NCBI GenBank assembly: GCA_023213315.1
Contig: JAKCPI010031721.1
Span: 28,493 to 92,492 of the forward strand
Direction of reading: 5' to 3'
From: Euborellia annulipes
Taxonomy: Eukaryota; Arthropoda; Insecta; Dermaptera; Anisolabididae
DNA length: 64,000 nt
Below are positions 45,890 through 56,669 of the stretch, in pieces (position 1 is the first letter of the stretch; each line of letters begins with the position of its first letter). Under the pieces are notes generated by a model, which saw nothing but the letters and a program-made list of their open reading frames with translations, ran no database searches and was not told the DNA's origin. A program made the position numbers and the translations under genes.

Positions 45890-46364
45890 AGGCCGCTTCA
45901 CACGGAGAGTTTTTATGTTATATCGCATGCGATATGACGTCATTTATGACCCTAGCGTCTGATTGCATGGGTTTTTGACTGATTCCGCATGTTCTATTTT
46001 TTTGCATGCCTTTTTTCCAAACCCATTGACCAATCACAGAGTCGGATTTTCACGTCATCCAACATGGCTGACTTTAACCAAAAAGTGAGGTTATTTGATT
46101 TTGACAGCTTACGTTTTATTGAAATATTTTATATAAAAAAAGGCGACCACCAAAGGGCAACATTCGGCCATTAGACTTACAAACTCATCATGTTTGAATA
46201 AGCTCCTCCCTCTGAGACGTGTGAATATATTAATACGTATTATAATTTTTGACAGCTCAAGTTTTATTCGCTGGCTGCATGTCTCGTGTGAGTGCATCAC
46301 ACTGCTTGCACTGACGTCATATCGCATGCATTGGAACCTGAAAGCCCTACTTGTGAAACGGCCT
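45890..46364. mobile_element. PIF/Harbinger-like MITE with TAA target duplication
   Basis: AGGCCGCTTCACACGGAGAG at the left, CTTGTGAAACGGCCT at the right, TAA at 45887-45889 and 46365-46367. Shares GATTTTCACGTCATCCAACA-like and GCATGC-rich interior with 29422-29786, in a rearranged order. Confidence 0.7.
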
Positions 46365-47149
46365 TAACTCGCCTTAAGAACAACCCAAGCCAATTAATTT
46401 TAATATAATCAAATCTCTCAAATGAAAAATAATAAAATTTGCTATATAATTAAATTTTCTTAATTTTTACTTACTCTTATTTAGCGAATGTTTCTTTTTG
46501 TTTATTTTGTTTCCCTCTCCTTTTATTTTAATTTTATTGAAAAGTGATCAGAGTTTTTTTTCTCTGAATGTAGAAATAAGAACGCGCAAAAACCTCAAGC
46601 ATCAAGTAAGAAGAGCGCTGGATATAAGACCTAGGTCTGAAGCTGCAGTAAGAGTTGTAATATTACAGCGCCACGAGCGCAATTGTAATTTTGTAAATTG
46701 TGAATAAATAAAACTATTATTATTATTTTACTTTCACTTACCTCTATATATGTTTTTTTTTTTTGTGAAAAAAAAATTCACATTTTTTTCTCATTCGCAC
46801 TCACACTCACACACACATTCACACAGTCTTCTCGGCAACTTAGGCCATTTAAGAATTTAGACGATAACCGTTATAAGTAATATATATATTGTGGGTTCAG
46901 GGATTTCTATTTAAGCCATCTGGTATCCAAATGGCTTAAATAAAATCATCGGACTGCCTGGGTCCGAACCCGCGACGTTTGGTATAGGAGGTAGGCACTA
47001 GGGTTTGGACACCGGTGGAAACCGAAACCGGTATACCGGTTTTTTGACTAATTTTCAAAAACCGAGAAACCGAGTTTTTCCAGAAAAACCGAATTCGGTT
47101 TTTTTTATTTTATTTTTTCTTCCGTAATACTTGTATTCAAATTATAAAT

Positions 47150-47425
47150 TAACCCGTGACCCATGTCTCAGAGAGAAGACATTGTCTTCTAGGGGCTTAG
47201 GGTTTAGGGGTCGGCTGACGTTACGGTCTCGGTCGAGACCATCTTCAAACTCCAAAATAGCCAGGATGAGGATAAATATTAAAATTACAATTTTCTTTCA
47301 ACATATATGTAGACCTATATATAATATGTTGAAAGAAAATTGTAATTTTAAAATTTATCCTCATCCTTGCTATTTTGGAGCTCTGAAGATGGTCTCGACC
47401 GAGACCATAACGTCAGCCTAATGGG
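47150..47425. mobile_element. Palindromic PLE-like mini-element, decayed hammerheads
   Basis: GTCGGCTGACGTTACGGTCTC is mirrored by GAGACCATAACGTCAGCC, and TTTCTTTCAACATATATG by its complement. Hammerhead-like cores at 47213-47255 (minus) and 47385-47418 (plus) keep GAAGA and stem II, but GAAA has become GTAA and ATAA. Confidence 0.6.
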
Positions 47426-47496
47426 TATTAAATAAACGAAATAAATAATAGCTGCTTTTCTTTCTTCATCCTGATACACATCAACAAAAAAGTTTT

Positions 47497-47672
47497 TTTT
47501 TTTTTTTTTAAACATTCACACTTTTTTCTCATTCACACTCACATTACACACACATTTATACAGTCTTTTCGGCAACTTAGGCCATATAAGACTTTGACGA
47601 TAACCGTTGTAGAGAATATATCTATTGTGGGGTCAGGCATTTCTATTTAAGCCATCTGGTATCCAAATGACA
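47497..47672 (-). mobile_element. SINE B, 5'-truncated, with target duplication
   Basis: T tract, CATTCACACTTTTTTCTC, CTTTTCGGCAACTTAGG, ending at CATCTGGTATCCAAATG. ACAAAAAAGTTTT flanks it on both sides (about 47483 and 47671), as expected for target-primed insertion. Confidence 0.75.
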
Positions 47673-48130
47673 AAAAAGTTTTGAAAAATAAAAAATAATA
47701 ATAATTTTCTTTACATAATTAAGAAAAGGCAACGGTCCGTCGCAGACAGGGGCGCGGTTATTAAAAAATAATTCGATTAAATATTGTTTTGAATATTTTT
47801 TTTTCTTTGATTTATTTAAGGAACATTTTTTGTTTATTAATACTAAAGGTCAAGGGATCTTTTTCCGTACCAAACCATAAAATATTTCTAAATTATGTTG
47901 TATACAAATTAATTTAACTTCCAAAAATGGTGGCCCGTTCTAAACAGATGTTGAAAAAAAAACCGGTTTAAAACCGGTTTACCGGTTTTTAGCTTTGTAA
48001 AAAACCGAAAAACCGGTTTTCAAAATTTTCCGGTTTTTTCCAAACCCTAGTAGGCACGCTACCTACTACGCCAAACTCGGGGGCTCTATATCTGTTAATA
48101 TATAGAGAGAGAAAGCAAATATGTCGAGAT

Positions 48131-49347
48131 TTCGATGGATCTTTACGTTTTATTTATTTCCTTTTTGTATACGAGTTTCATTGAATAAATTCGGGGCGAG
48201 TGGCGGGTCTTCTTCGCACCCCCCCCTCACATACGCCCCTGCACCGAGACTGTTTTTTTCTTCATTTTATTTTTTTTACATAAAATAAATCAAATTTTGA
48301 ACGATATAAATTAACTTACTTTTGGTTAGCAGTATTGATTAGAATTTTTTTTTCGGACTATGGGGATATTTAGAACCCCTATAAAAAAATCGCTATTTTA
48401 TCCTTATCTTGCTTAGAAGTTTCACTTCTCTTCTACGTTTTTTTTATAAGATTATGTGTCTTGTGATAAATGATAAAACTTTATAAATATAAATATATTC
48501 ACTCACACTATTAATCTTTTCACTTTTATTTAAAAAAAAAAAAGTCAACTAAATAAATAATATTATGATAATTTTTAACGCACAGACAGACAGGTAGAAT
48601 AAAAAAAAAAAAAAAGAAGTAATGAATGATGATCATATTCGACTTTTGATAATCCAATAAACTTCCCCTTTAACTGCTTCTGCCTGCTACCATCAATAGC
48701 AATCTAAATTTTTTCCCATAATGATGGAGAAAACATGCAAATTGAGCATTCGAAACGAATTCATCAATTATTTTTGTAATTCAGTTAATTTCATATCCCC
48801 CCATTCACAAATTACTTCCATTTTTCTCACTAATAAAACATGTAAAAAGAGAATATTTTCTTTCCCTCCTTGAAAAAAAAAAGAAATTTCGACAATGTTC
48901 CAGTTCGTCTTACCCTTTGATAACATGATTACTATTTATACTCTCTCTCTCTCTCTCTCTCAAGTTGAAATTAAATGAATGCCTAGCGGCGATGTCTTTC
49001 TTTTTTTTCCCTCTCCCTCTCCCCTTGCACACTCACCAGAGGGAGGAATTTACATAGATTCGCTGCTTCCCTTCTTCTTCTTTCTTTCTTTTGTACTAAC
49101 TTAAAATATCTAACATATTTTCTTAATTCTTCATCTTCTTTCTCTCTCAACTTTTTTTTTTTTTTTACTTGAAAGTACATACTTAAATATTTTTAAAGTT
49201 TTGATTAGAAAATAATGGCAATTTCTTTTTTTTTTTTTTTTTTTCTTCTCTGACAGACAATTAAATTTCGTATTCATTTTGTAGAAAGATAATTTATTTT
49301 GTAGCCAGAGGGGTAGTCCCTCCTCCCCCCACTTTGATATTTGTTAT
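48131..49347. other. Unassigned stretch rich in T and CT runs
   Basis: CT repeat (48942-48960), T runs (49150-49165, 49226-49243). Low-complexity frames only. Confidence 0.45.
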
Positions 49348-49549
49348 TTTTACTTTCTCTTACCTCTATATATGTTAATATAGAGAGAGAGAAAGTATTG
49401 GATTCATGTCATTTCTATGTCGAGAATTTGATGGATATATACACGTTTTGAGGTCCCCTGGGTCCAAAAAAGGTCATGGTCTGTCTTGGTTCAATTTAAA
49501 GCATGAAGAAATTGAGCTAGGAGGTTGAAATTTTATATTTAAGTTAGGT

Positions 49550-49605
49550 AGTACTCTGAGTACAAATCGGAGGATCCGTGGTTCGACTCCCGGCGGCACA
49601 CCCTT
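49550..49605 (+). other. tRNA-like 3' half inside an H element
   Basis: GAGTACAAATCGGAGGATCC is followed by GTGGTTCGACTCCCGGCGGC, resembling a variable loop, T arm (GGTTCGACTCC) and acceptor strand. The 5' half is absent, so it cannot be a functional tRNA gene. Confidence 0.4.
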
Positions 49606-50449
49606 ATTTTTTCGGATATATGAATTATTAAATATTTAATTGTAAGCTTTTAATCATAATCGGCCAAAAATTACTAGTACTTTACTTGTGTAGTTTTTCA
49701 GTTTTTTTTTTTTTTTTCGATTTTCTCAAAATTCGCTCCAACAATTTCTTTTTAAATTCATAAATCAATTATTTTTTAGATGCTCTTTCAAATGTATATT
49801 CTCTTTTTGCCCTCAAAATTGTTTGAAGCACACTTTACACTTGTACTTCATAGAGAAGATAGGAGAAATGGTAACAAAATATAAATATTTTCCCATGGTT
49901 AAAAATTTGACATCATGATGTCAAATTTTTAGTTAAGAGAGTTACAGTTAGAGTGGACACAGGCAGCTTTGGTCAGGTTAGTCTACTCTAAACTTTAGGC
50001 CTGATAGGATCGTGAATTTTTTTTTAGAATTTAAATTTGTGTTTTAAAAATTCGAGGGGTGCAAACTAATTTTTTAAATATCTCTTTTGCCCCCCCTCCT
50101 GAAAGACGATATTCATCATTTATGTAAGTATATTTATTACATATAAAATAAATAAGAAATAAGCTTAAATGATTAAATATTTTTTTTAGATTTTTAGGTC
50201 CAGTGCTAAGTGCTTGGTTTCATAAAGAATATAACATGGTGATTTATTAACTGCATGTTTTAAAAATAAATATATATTGATAAATTATGTGATTTCTCAT
50301 TTTTTGTAAAAAGTGGACTTACACCACTTTCAAAATAAATGGTCCATATATATGTATTTTATATCTTTTGTTTGTGTTGGAAAAATATTTTAAATAAAAA
50401 TTTTATTTTTTGCAAATACTTTTTTTTTAACTCAAAATACCATACCTTG

Positions 50450-50665
50450 CCCTTAGCTAGTTTTGTTAGCTAATTTCAAGCTTATTTTAAGCTAACAAAA
50501 CAACCTTATTTTTAGCTAGTTTTTTTAGCTAATTTTAAGCTAATTCGGTAAGCTTGCTGCTAGCTTAGAAAAGCGTTACAAAATAAGCTTAAACTAAGCT
50601 AATTTTGTTAGCTAATTTTAAGCTTAAACTTAGAAAATTAGCTTAATATTAGCTAATTTTAAGGT
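50450..50665. repeat. Degenerate AGCTAATTTTAAGCT repeat
   Basis: Many overlapping TTAGCTAATTTTAAGCTTA-like units in both orientations, producing several nested palindromes. Part of the insertion within the H element. Confidence 0.6.
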
Positions 50666-51084
50666 TGAATTTCTACCTGGGCATAAATTCTAATATATTG
50701 GCGGAAATTAAATATATGTCGAAACAAAAAATCTGGTGTGACAAGCACAGAACACAACTTTCAATTACCGAAGGTAAGAGAAAGTTGTGTGCTGTGCGTC
50801 GGTCACACCAGATTTTTTTTTTTACTTGACTACAGGGTCATTTTCCTTCTGCTAAGATTACAAAAATTAAATTATACCCTAAAATACATGTTTTACATAA
50901 ATAGTTACAATTAATAATTATCTACTACATTTATAAAGTTATTGATTGGTGAATTGAAGTCGCTCTCAATCTCTAAATCTTCTTCAGTTGGTTGCTTGAG
51001 ACATCTCGATATTTGGAGAAATTCGATTTAAAATTGTAAATTTACTGATTAAAATGTTTTACATATTCTTAATATCTTCGGCGT

Positions 51085-51215
51085 ACATAAGTTTCTCATA
51101 CTTATAAATATTACATCTTGAAATTCGAATGTACCGTACTCTCGGAAAATAAATATATGTCGACACAAAAAATCTGGTGTGACAAGCACAGAACACAACA
51201 CAACAGATTTTTCAT
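51085..51215 (+). mobile_element. H element 3' fragment
   Basis: CATACTTATAAATATTACAT to AATCTGGTGTGACAAGCACA; the closing hairpin is shortened to AACACAACACAACAGATTTT. Confidence 0.65.
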
Positions 51216-51720
51216 AAATAGTGATAAAACCCATTACTTTCCAATAGGAAGAAATTCAGGATTTTCAGGAATATTTTGAGCTACGTTATAATATAACGTC
51301 CTTTATAAGGGGCATTAATTACGGGTACAGGCTAATGAGGGGTTCAGTCCAAGTCAACTTTTTACTCTTTTGAGAAAAAAAAGAATCAAAGTTGGTCTTC
51401 TATTTAATTCCTCTTAAAATATAGAACATTTATTTATTTTACATCTCAGCAATCATTAATAATTCTTATTAAATTATACATTTTAAATTTTATATTCAGA
51501 TTTTTTTGCATTAAGGAACTGCTGCACTCTGGAGGATTAGTATTGAAATTCGGACAATGTTCATTATTACACCAAACAACTACCAGAATTTACTATCCAA
51601 AAACAGAAAAATAAGAAAATTGTTTACTTTTGGACTTTTGCTTTGATAATTATTGAGGAAAAAAATTATATTTCATCAAAATAGTTTTGTTGATATTTGT
51701 AGATGGAATTCCATTTCATG

Positions 51721-51751
<31 letters not shown>

Positions 51752-52336
51752 CCTTTTAAGGGACAGCAGCGATCACCGATATCGGTCTTCCCTAAAAAAC
51801 TACCCACCCACCCTGTCGTGGCAGTATCACCGTTTCTCACTCCCCCAGTGTGTGTGTGTGTGTGTGTGGGGTGGCATTTATCGGAAACAGATTTGGCCCT
51901 GGTCGGAAGGTGCCCGGATATTTAATAGGAAAGGCCATATCTGATATTCCCGTCGTCTTCTCACCCCTAGCGGCAAATTAACCCCTAGTGCGAGAGTGGT
52001 GGTGGTGGTGGTTATATGGCCGTATGACCGACCATATGGCCATCATCATGACCGCCCCCCACCCCCCTCCACGATAAGCAGACAGAGCTTCGAATAGCCA
52101 ATCAATGAATCCCACTCGCTCTCTCTCATATCCCCAAAATCTATCCTGAGAGACTCGTAATAAATATAATAAAATGTAAATATGTCCTCCCTATATTAGA
52201 TAAATAGGAAAGATAAAATATGTCATTTCCAAAATGGATAGCAAAAATTAAATAACCAGAAATAAAATGAAATATAATAAAATATAGAGAATTTTTTTTT
52301 TTTCAAAACGTAGACTCACCGAGTACTGCAGATATT
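51216..52336. other. Unassigned stretch
   Basis: CT repeat (51722-51742), GT repeat (51850-51868) and a GGT repeat (51997-52010). Frames at 51653-51944 are driven by these. No gene recognised. Confidence 0.45.
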
Positions 52337-52419
52337 ATTCAATAGTGAGGTTTAGGCCTTTTCAGTACAACAAATAAAAAATACAATTTTTTTAAAAAAT
52401 CATATTTATTTTAAAGGTT

Positions 52420-52469
52420 AACAAACCAATGTAGGTTTCGACAGCTTCCAGCTTGTCTTCCTCAGTGTC
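52420..52469 (-). ncRNA. Hammerhead ribozyme of PLE, minus copy
   Basis: Mirror of the motif at 55719-55768: GACA, CTGAGGA (52459-52465), stem II, GAAA, ACC/GGT stem III, and UGUU closing stem I. Confidence 0.7.
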
Positions 52470-52909
52470 GGGTTTGTACCTGGAAGGGTTTACATTTTAG
52501 CGTTTAATAATTTTAAATTATTTATATAAATTTTACATTATATATTATATACCTTTTTATAGGTGATTTTTACAGAAATCCTCTCCAGGAACAAACCTTC
52601 TTTTCCATTTAATGCCCAACACTTTTCTATCAACATACATCAGTTAAAAAATGCGATTAATAATAAATCTAATTTTGTCTTTCTTTATATAAAATTATCT
52701 CCTAACAGTCAGAGACATCTATTGGTATTTTTACATTTCTACATTTGGATATAAGTTATTTTAAGACATTTAGAAATAAAACAAATTGAAATTATTTTTT
52801 CTTAAAACTATGATTAAAAAACCGAAAGGCTGTTTTTCTATACAAGAATTATTTTCATACATTTTCAAACATAAAAGGACCAGGAGGGGGGGGGGGGCCT
52901 TAACAGAAA

Positions 52910-54303
52910 CTATTTAAATCTGTTCATTATTAAGCTATAACACTCTGAGAGGTTTTCGGTGTCTGTCTTGAAATTTATAGCTCTGTTTATATTTATTTGA
53001 ATGTTGGCCGCCTCTTTGAATTTTCTTTTGTCTTCGTTTTTTTCAAAACATACAATTTTTGTGTTCTCAAAATCCATTTCATGTTTGAAGTCCAGGCTGT
53101 GTATTGAAAGAGCAGTTTTCATCTGCTTATCTCGCACGGTGTTGAAATGTTCTTTGAGACGAATTCTTAAAGGACGTTTTGTCTCCCCAAAATAAATATA
53201 AGGTTTTTTATCCTGTTTACACTTAAGACATTCTATTTGGTAAACCAAATTTTTCTGTTGTAATTTATCCGTTTTATCTTTATTTGAGTAAAGAGGTCTA
53301 AGCGTTTGGTTTACCTTGGCAGACAAAAATATATTTTCTTTTTTAAAAATCTTCTTTATTTCTTCCGTTAGGGATGGTATATATGTTATACCTCCATAAC
53401 GTTTATTTGTTGGGGTGTTTGTATTTACTTTTTTGTTCACTGCCTGATTCTTTGAGTCATTTACTAGTCTTTTCACTAATTCTTTGGGGTAGCCATTCTT
53501 CTGCGCCCTTCTTATAAGGTTCCCAAAATTTTTTACTTTGTTTTTTTCGTGGCATATATTGTTGATTCTAAAAATTTCATTTTTTATAATGTTCAATTTT
53601 TGACACAACGGTTGCATTGATTTGTAGTTTAGCATCCTGTCTGTCTTCGTCAGTTTTCTAAATAAATCTGTTTCCAAAGATCCATCTTCAATTCTTTTTA
53701 TGTTGATATCTAAAAAATTGATTTCCCCATTGTTTTCTTTTTCTATTGTAAACGATATATTCGGATTATACCCATTTAAAGTGTCTAGAAACAGTTGAGC
53801 ATCTTTTTCTTTTATAATGCAGAGCGAATCATCCACGTATTGCATGAAGATGTTAAAATTAAGGCTTGTGAGAATATTTTGGAGCATTTCCCCTATAAAA
53901 ATGTCGGCAATCACTGGCGAGATCTTGGAGCCTATTGCTACTCCTGAGAGTTGTTCATAAAATTCTCCTTGAAATATGAAGAAGTTGTTATTTAAACATA
54001 TTTCTATCCCTTCCATGAAATCTTTTTTGTTCGTGATGGTTGTGTAGCTCCTGATTTTTTCCCATTCTTTGTCTAATATTTTTAACACTACATCCTTTGG
54101 TAATTGCGGAAATAAATTTTTTATGTCAAAACTTACAAGAATTTCTTCATCTTTTATTCTGGTTCTTTTTATTATTTCTACTGCTTCATATGAATTTTTC
54201 ACTTTATATTGATCTTTTACAATGGGCTTCAGTACATTAGAGAAATATTGACATAAATTTTCTAAGGGGTTGTCAATAGAAGATATCACGGGTCTATAGG
54301 GAA
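52910..54303 (-). CDS. Penelope-like reverse transcriptase / GIY-YIG endonuclease, 5'-truncated
   Basis: The genuine frame begins at the truncation near YRPVISSIDNPLENL. The 24 residues before it in the open frame come from the other copy read backwards. RT motifs in order: SFDIKNLFPQLP (motif A), LSGVAIGSKISPVIADIF (motif B), FMQYVDDSLCI (catalytic YVDD, motif C), INFLDINIKR (motif D/E area). A CLKCKQDKKPY linker leads into the endonuclease YIYFGETKRPLRIRLKEHF, the GIY-YIG pattern with Y, G, R and H/E positions. PLE proteins nick DNA and prime reverse transcription. The RT fingers and N-terminus are missing, so this copy cannot be autonomous. Confidence 0.9.
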
Positions 54304-55280
54304 TGCTCCAAAATATTCTCACAAGCCTTAATTTTAACATCTTCATGCAATACGTGGATGATTCGCTCTGCATTATAAAAGAAAAAGATGCTCAACTGTT
54401 TCTAGACACTTTAAATGGGTATAATCCGAATATATCGTTTACAATAGAAAAAGAAAACAATGGGGAAATCAATTTTTTAGATATCAACATAAAAAGAATT
54501 GAAGATGGATCTTTGGAAACAGATTTATTTAGAAAACTGACGAAGACAGACAGGATGCTAAACTACAAATCAATGCAACCGTTGTGTCAAAAATTGAACA
54601 TTATAAAAAATGAAATTTTTAGAATCAACAATATATGCCACGAAAAAAACAAAGTAAAAAATTTTGGGAACCTTATAAGAAGGGCGCAGAAGAATGGCTA
54701 CCCCAAAGAATTAGTGAAAAGACTAGTAAATGACTCAAAGAATCAGGCAGTGAACAAAAAAGTAAATACAAACACCCCAACAAATAAACGTTATGGAGGT
54801 ATAACATATATACCATCCCTAACGGAAGAAATAAAGAAGATTTTTAAAAAAGAAAATATATTTTTGTCTGCCAAGGTAAACCAAACGCTTAGACCTCTTT
54901 ACTCAAATAAAGATAAAACGGATAAATTACAACAGAAAAATTTGGTTTACCAAATAGAATGTCTTAAGTGTAAACAGGATAAAAAACCTTATATTTATTT
55001 TGGGGAGACAAAACGTCCTTTAAGAATTCGTCTCAAAGAACATTTCAACACCGTGCGAGATAAGCAGATGAAAACTGCTCTTTCAATACACAGCCTGGAC
55101 TTCAAACATGAAATGGATTTTGAGAACACAAAAATTGTATGTTTTGAAAAAAACGAAGACAAAAGAAAATTCAAAGAGGCGGCCAACATTCAAATAAATA
55201 TAAACAGAGCTATAAATTTCAAGACAGACACCGAAAACCTCTCAGAGTGTTATAGCTTAATAATGAACAGATTTAAATAG
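54303..55280 (+). CDS. Penelope-like RT / GIY-YIG endonuclease, second truncated copy
   Basis: The 325-codon frame starts just before FMQYVDDSLCI and continues identically to the minus copy through LDINIKRIEDG, the CLKCKQDKKPY linker and the GIY-YIG domain to the same C-terminus NRFK. RT motifs A and B are missing. Apart from the truncation there is no stop or frameshift, consistent with a young copy. The first methionine is internal to the family protein and not a true start. Confidence 0.9.
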   Translation: MLQNILTSLNFNIFMQYVDDSLCIIKEKDAQLFLDTLNGYNPNISFTIEKENNGEINFLDINIKRIEDGSLETDLFRKLTKTDRMLNYKSMQPLCQKLNIIKNEIFRINNICHEKNKVKNFGNLIRRAQKNGYPKELVKRLVNDSKNQAVNKKVNTNTPTNKRYGGITYIPSLTEEIKKIFKKENIFLSAKVNQTLRPLYSNKDKTDKLQQKNLVYQIECLKCKQDKKPYIYFGETKRPLRIRLKEHFNTVRDKQMKTALSIHSLDFKHEMDFENTKIVCFEKNEDKRKFKEAANIQININRAINFKTDTENLSECYSLIMNRFK

Positions 55281-55718
55281 TTTCTGTTAAGCCCCCCCCC
55301 CCTCCTGGTCCTTTTATGTTTGAAAATGTATGAAAATAATTCTTGTATAGAAAAACAGCCTTTCGGTTTTTTAATCATAGTTTTAAGAAAAAATAATTTC
55401 AATTTGTTTTATTTCTAAATGTCTTAAAATAACTTATATCCAAATGTAGAAATGTAAAAATACCAATAGATGTCTCTGACTGTTAGGAGATAATTTTATA
55501 TAAAGAAAGACAAAATTAGATTTATTATTAATCGCATTTTTTGACTGATGTATGTTGATAGAAAAGTGTTGGGCATTAAATGGAAAAGAAGGTTTGTTCC
55601 TGGAGAGGATTTCTGTAAAAATCACCTATAAAAAGGTATATAATATATAATGTAAAATTTATATAAATAATTTAAAATTATTAAACGCTAAAATGTAAAC
55701 CCTTCCAGGTACAAACCC

Positions 55719-55768
55719 GACACTGAGGAAGACAAGCTGGAAGCTGTCGAAACCTACATTGGTTTGTT
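55719..55768 (+). ncRNA. Hammerhead ribozyme of PLE, plus copy
   Basis: GACA (55719-55722) pairs with TGTT (55765-55768) as stem I. The core is CTGAGGA (55723-55729). Stem II is GACA.GC/GC.TGTC (55731-55748) and GAAA is at 55749-55752. Stem III is ACC/GGT (55752-55754, 55761-55763) with the cleavable T at 55764. PLEs are known to carry type I hammerheads in their terminal repeats, and the position in the 3' non-coding region agrees. Confidence 0.7.
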
Positions 55769-56120
55769 AACCTTTAAAATAAATATGATTTTTTAAAAAA
55801 ATTGTATTTTTTATTTGTGTACTGAAAAGGCCTAAACCTCACTATTGAATTTTTTTTTTGTTGCTGCTATTACATTAAAGGGAATTAAAAAAAAGTTAAT
55901 AAAAAATTTATAATTAAATAAAATGGATAAAATAAAAATCTGGAGGTTTGTGTAATAATATTTTATATTTATGGAGAAACCTTTTATGGTGAGACTCATA
56001 GGCGTAACTAGATAATTTGGCTGGGGGGGGGGGGGGGGGGCTTGGGACCAGCTATCATCCCCCCCCCCCGGCACCCCCTAGTTACGCCCATGGTGAGGCT
56101 CAAAAAATTCCTGAAATGTA

Positions 56121-56254
56121 CAGTGAGAGACAATATTAAGTCCCACCCATGCGTTGTCTGCTTGTTATTATTTCATTGTTTTTATAAAATGAAGAAAATC
56201 TTTATTGGAACAAGTAGAAAACGCATGGGTGGAACTTAATATTGTCCCTCATTG
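56121..56254. mobile_element. Tc1/mariner-like MITE
   Basis: CAGTGAGAGACAATATTAAG at the left, AATATTGTCCCTCATTG at the right, TA at 56119-56120 and 56255-56256. Same family as 36637-36842, shorter. Confidence 0.8.
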
Positions 56255-56408
56255 TACCCATTAGAAATCAGTGGATTCTAACTCAAAGCTAATTAATTAT
56301 TATTAGTTCCAGGAGGAGTGGCTGAATATATATTGAGTAGTGAGGTTATCCAGGCAGCCAGAAAAACAATAAAGAAAATTAAATTTGTCTTTATTTATTT
56401 CATATATT

Positions 56409-56452
56409 TTTGTCTACGTTTCGGCCGATATTCCGGCCTTCATCAGGACAAA
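56409..56452 (-). ncRNA. Hammerhead ribozyme, intact, minus
   Basis: Exact mirror of 56626-56669: TTTGTC, CTGATGA (56440-56446), GGCCG/CGGCC stem II, GAAA, CGTA, GACAAA. All invariant core positions are kept. Confidence 0.85.
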
Positions 56453-56625
56453 TGTTATTTGCCTCGAGCTTATACAGGCCCTTGGCAACTCCTGACAATG
56501 TGTTTGAGTGAACATTCGTCGGATGGCATGACTTCTGGTTCAATAGTCATGCCATCCGACGAATGTTCACTCAAACACATTGTCAGGAGTTGCCAAGGGC
56601 CTGTATAAGCTCGAGGCAAATAACA

Positions 56626-56669
56626 TTTGTCCTGATGAAGGCCGGAATATCGGCCGAAACGTAGACAAA
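56626..56669 (+). ncRNA. Hammerhead ribozyme, intact, plus
   Basis: Stem I TTTGTC (56626-56631) with GACAAA (56664-56669), six Watson-Crick pairs. Core CTGATGA (56632-56638). Stem II GGCCG/CGGCC (56640-56644, 56651-56655) with loop GAATAT. GAAA 56656-56659. ACGT (56659-56662) is the short self-complementary stem III; cleavage after A56663. Such short-stem-III forms are known to cut efficiently as dimers. Confidence 0.85.

Larger units (their letters stand above)
46999..48049. mobile_element. hAT-like element, TAGGG ends, 8-bp target duplication
   Basis: TAGGGTTTGGA at the left and TCCAAACCCTA at the right. GTAGGCAC lies directly on both sides (46991-46998, 48050-48057). Sub-terminal ACCGGTTTTTTGACT and many CCGGTTT motifs are mirrored. 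No transposase; the interior holds a PLE-like palindrome (47150-47425) and a truncated SINE B (47497-47672). Confidence 0.8.
46758..48083 (-). mobile_element. SINE B (variant head) interrupted by a hAT-like element
   Basis: Reverse SINE B from a T tract through GACTGCCTGGGTCCGAACCC, broken at 46998/48050, and finishing GCTACCTACTACGCCAAACT then CGGGGGC. The head differs from most SINE B copies and matches the copy at 59023, so it marks a second subfamily. Confidence 0.75.
46732..48130 (+). mobile_element. H element relic split by SINE B, itself split by hAT
   Basis: TTACTTTCACTTACCTCTAT at 46733 and its hairpin partner plus ATGTCGAGATTTCGATGGAT at 48085-48145. Everything between is a later insertion. 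Confidence 0.65.
49348..50823 (+). mobile_element. H element carrying two insertions
   Basis: Opening hairpin 49351-49398; the body is interrupted at 49549-49645 by a tRNA-like scrap and at about 49930-50685 by an AGCT-rich segment. The closing hairpin is at 50728-50822. The GT tract and the full X-box are missing. Confidence 0.75.
52337..55850. mobile_element. Penelope-like element: two 5'-truncated copies head to head
   Basis: The minus copy runs 54301-52337 and the plus copy 54302-55850. They form an inverted repeat whose shared 1.5 kb is nearly identical; visible differences are a C/T at the position reading HQLKN versus HQSKN and the length of a G/C run (52886 and 55292). Each copy has RT-endonuclease coding sequence, then a 3' non-coding region that holds a hammerhead ribozyme and ends at CCTCACTATTGAAT. 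The junction at 54301/54302 joins different truncation points, so this is not a simple mirror event. Near-identity implies recent insertion or conversion. Confidence 0.9.

Noticed and set aside
46498..46707. 69-codon frame, fairly mixed composition
   Set aside because: No recognisable domain, and it ends in a region like a retroelement tail (AATAAATAAAACTATTATTA). Not enough to call a gene.
53001..55189. 64-codon frames antisense to the PLE coding region
   Set aside because: Shadow frames; the sense frame has clear RT and GIY-YIG motifs.
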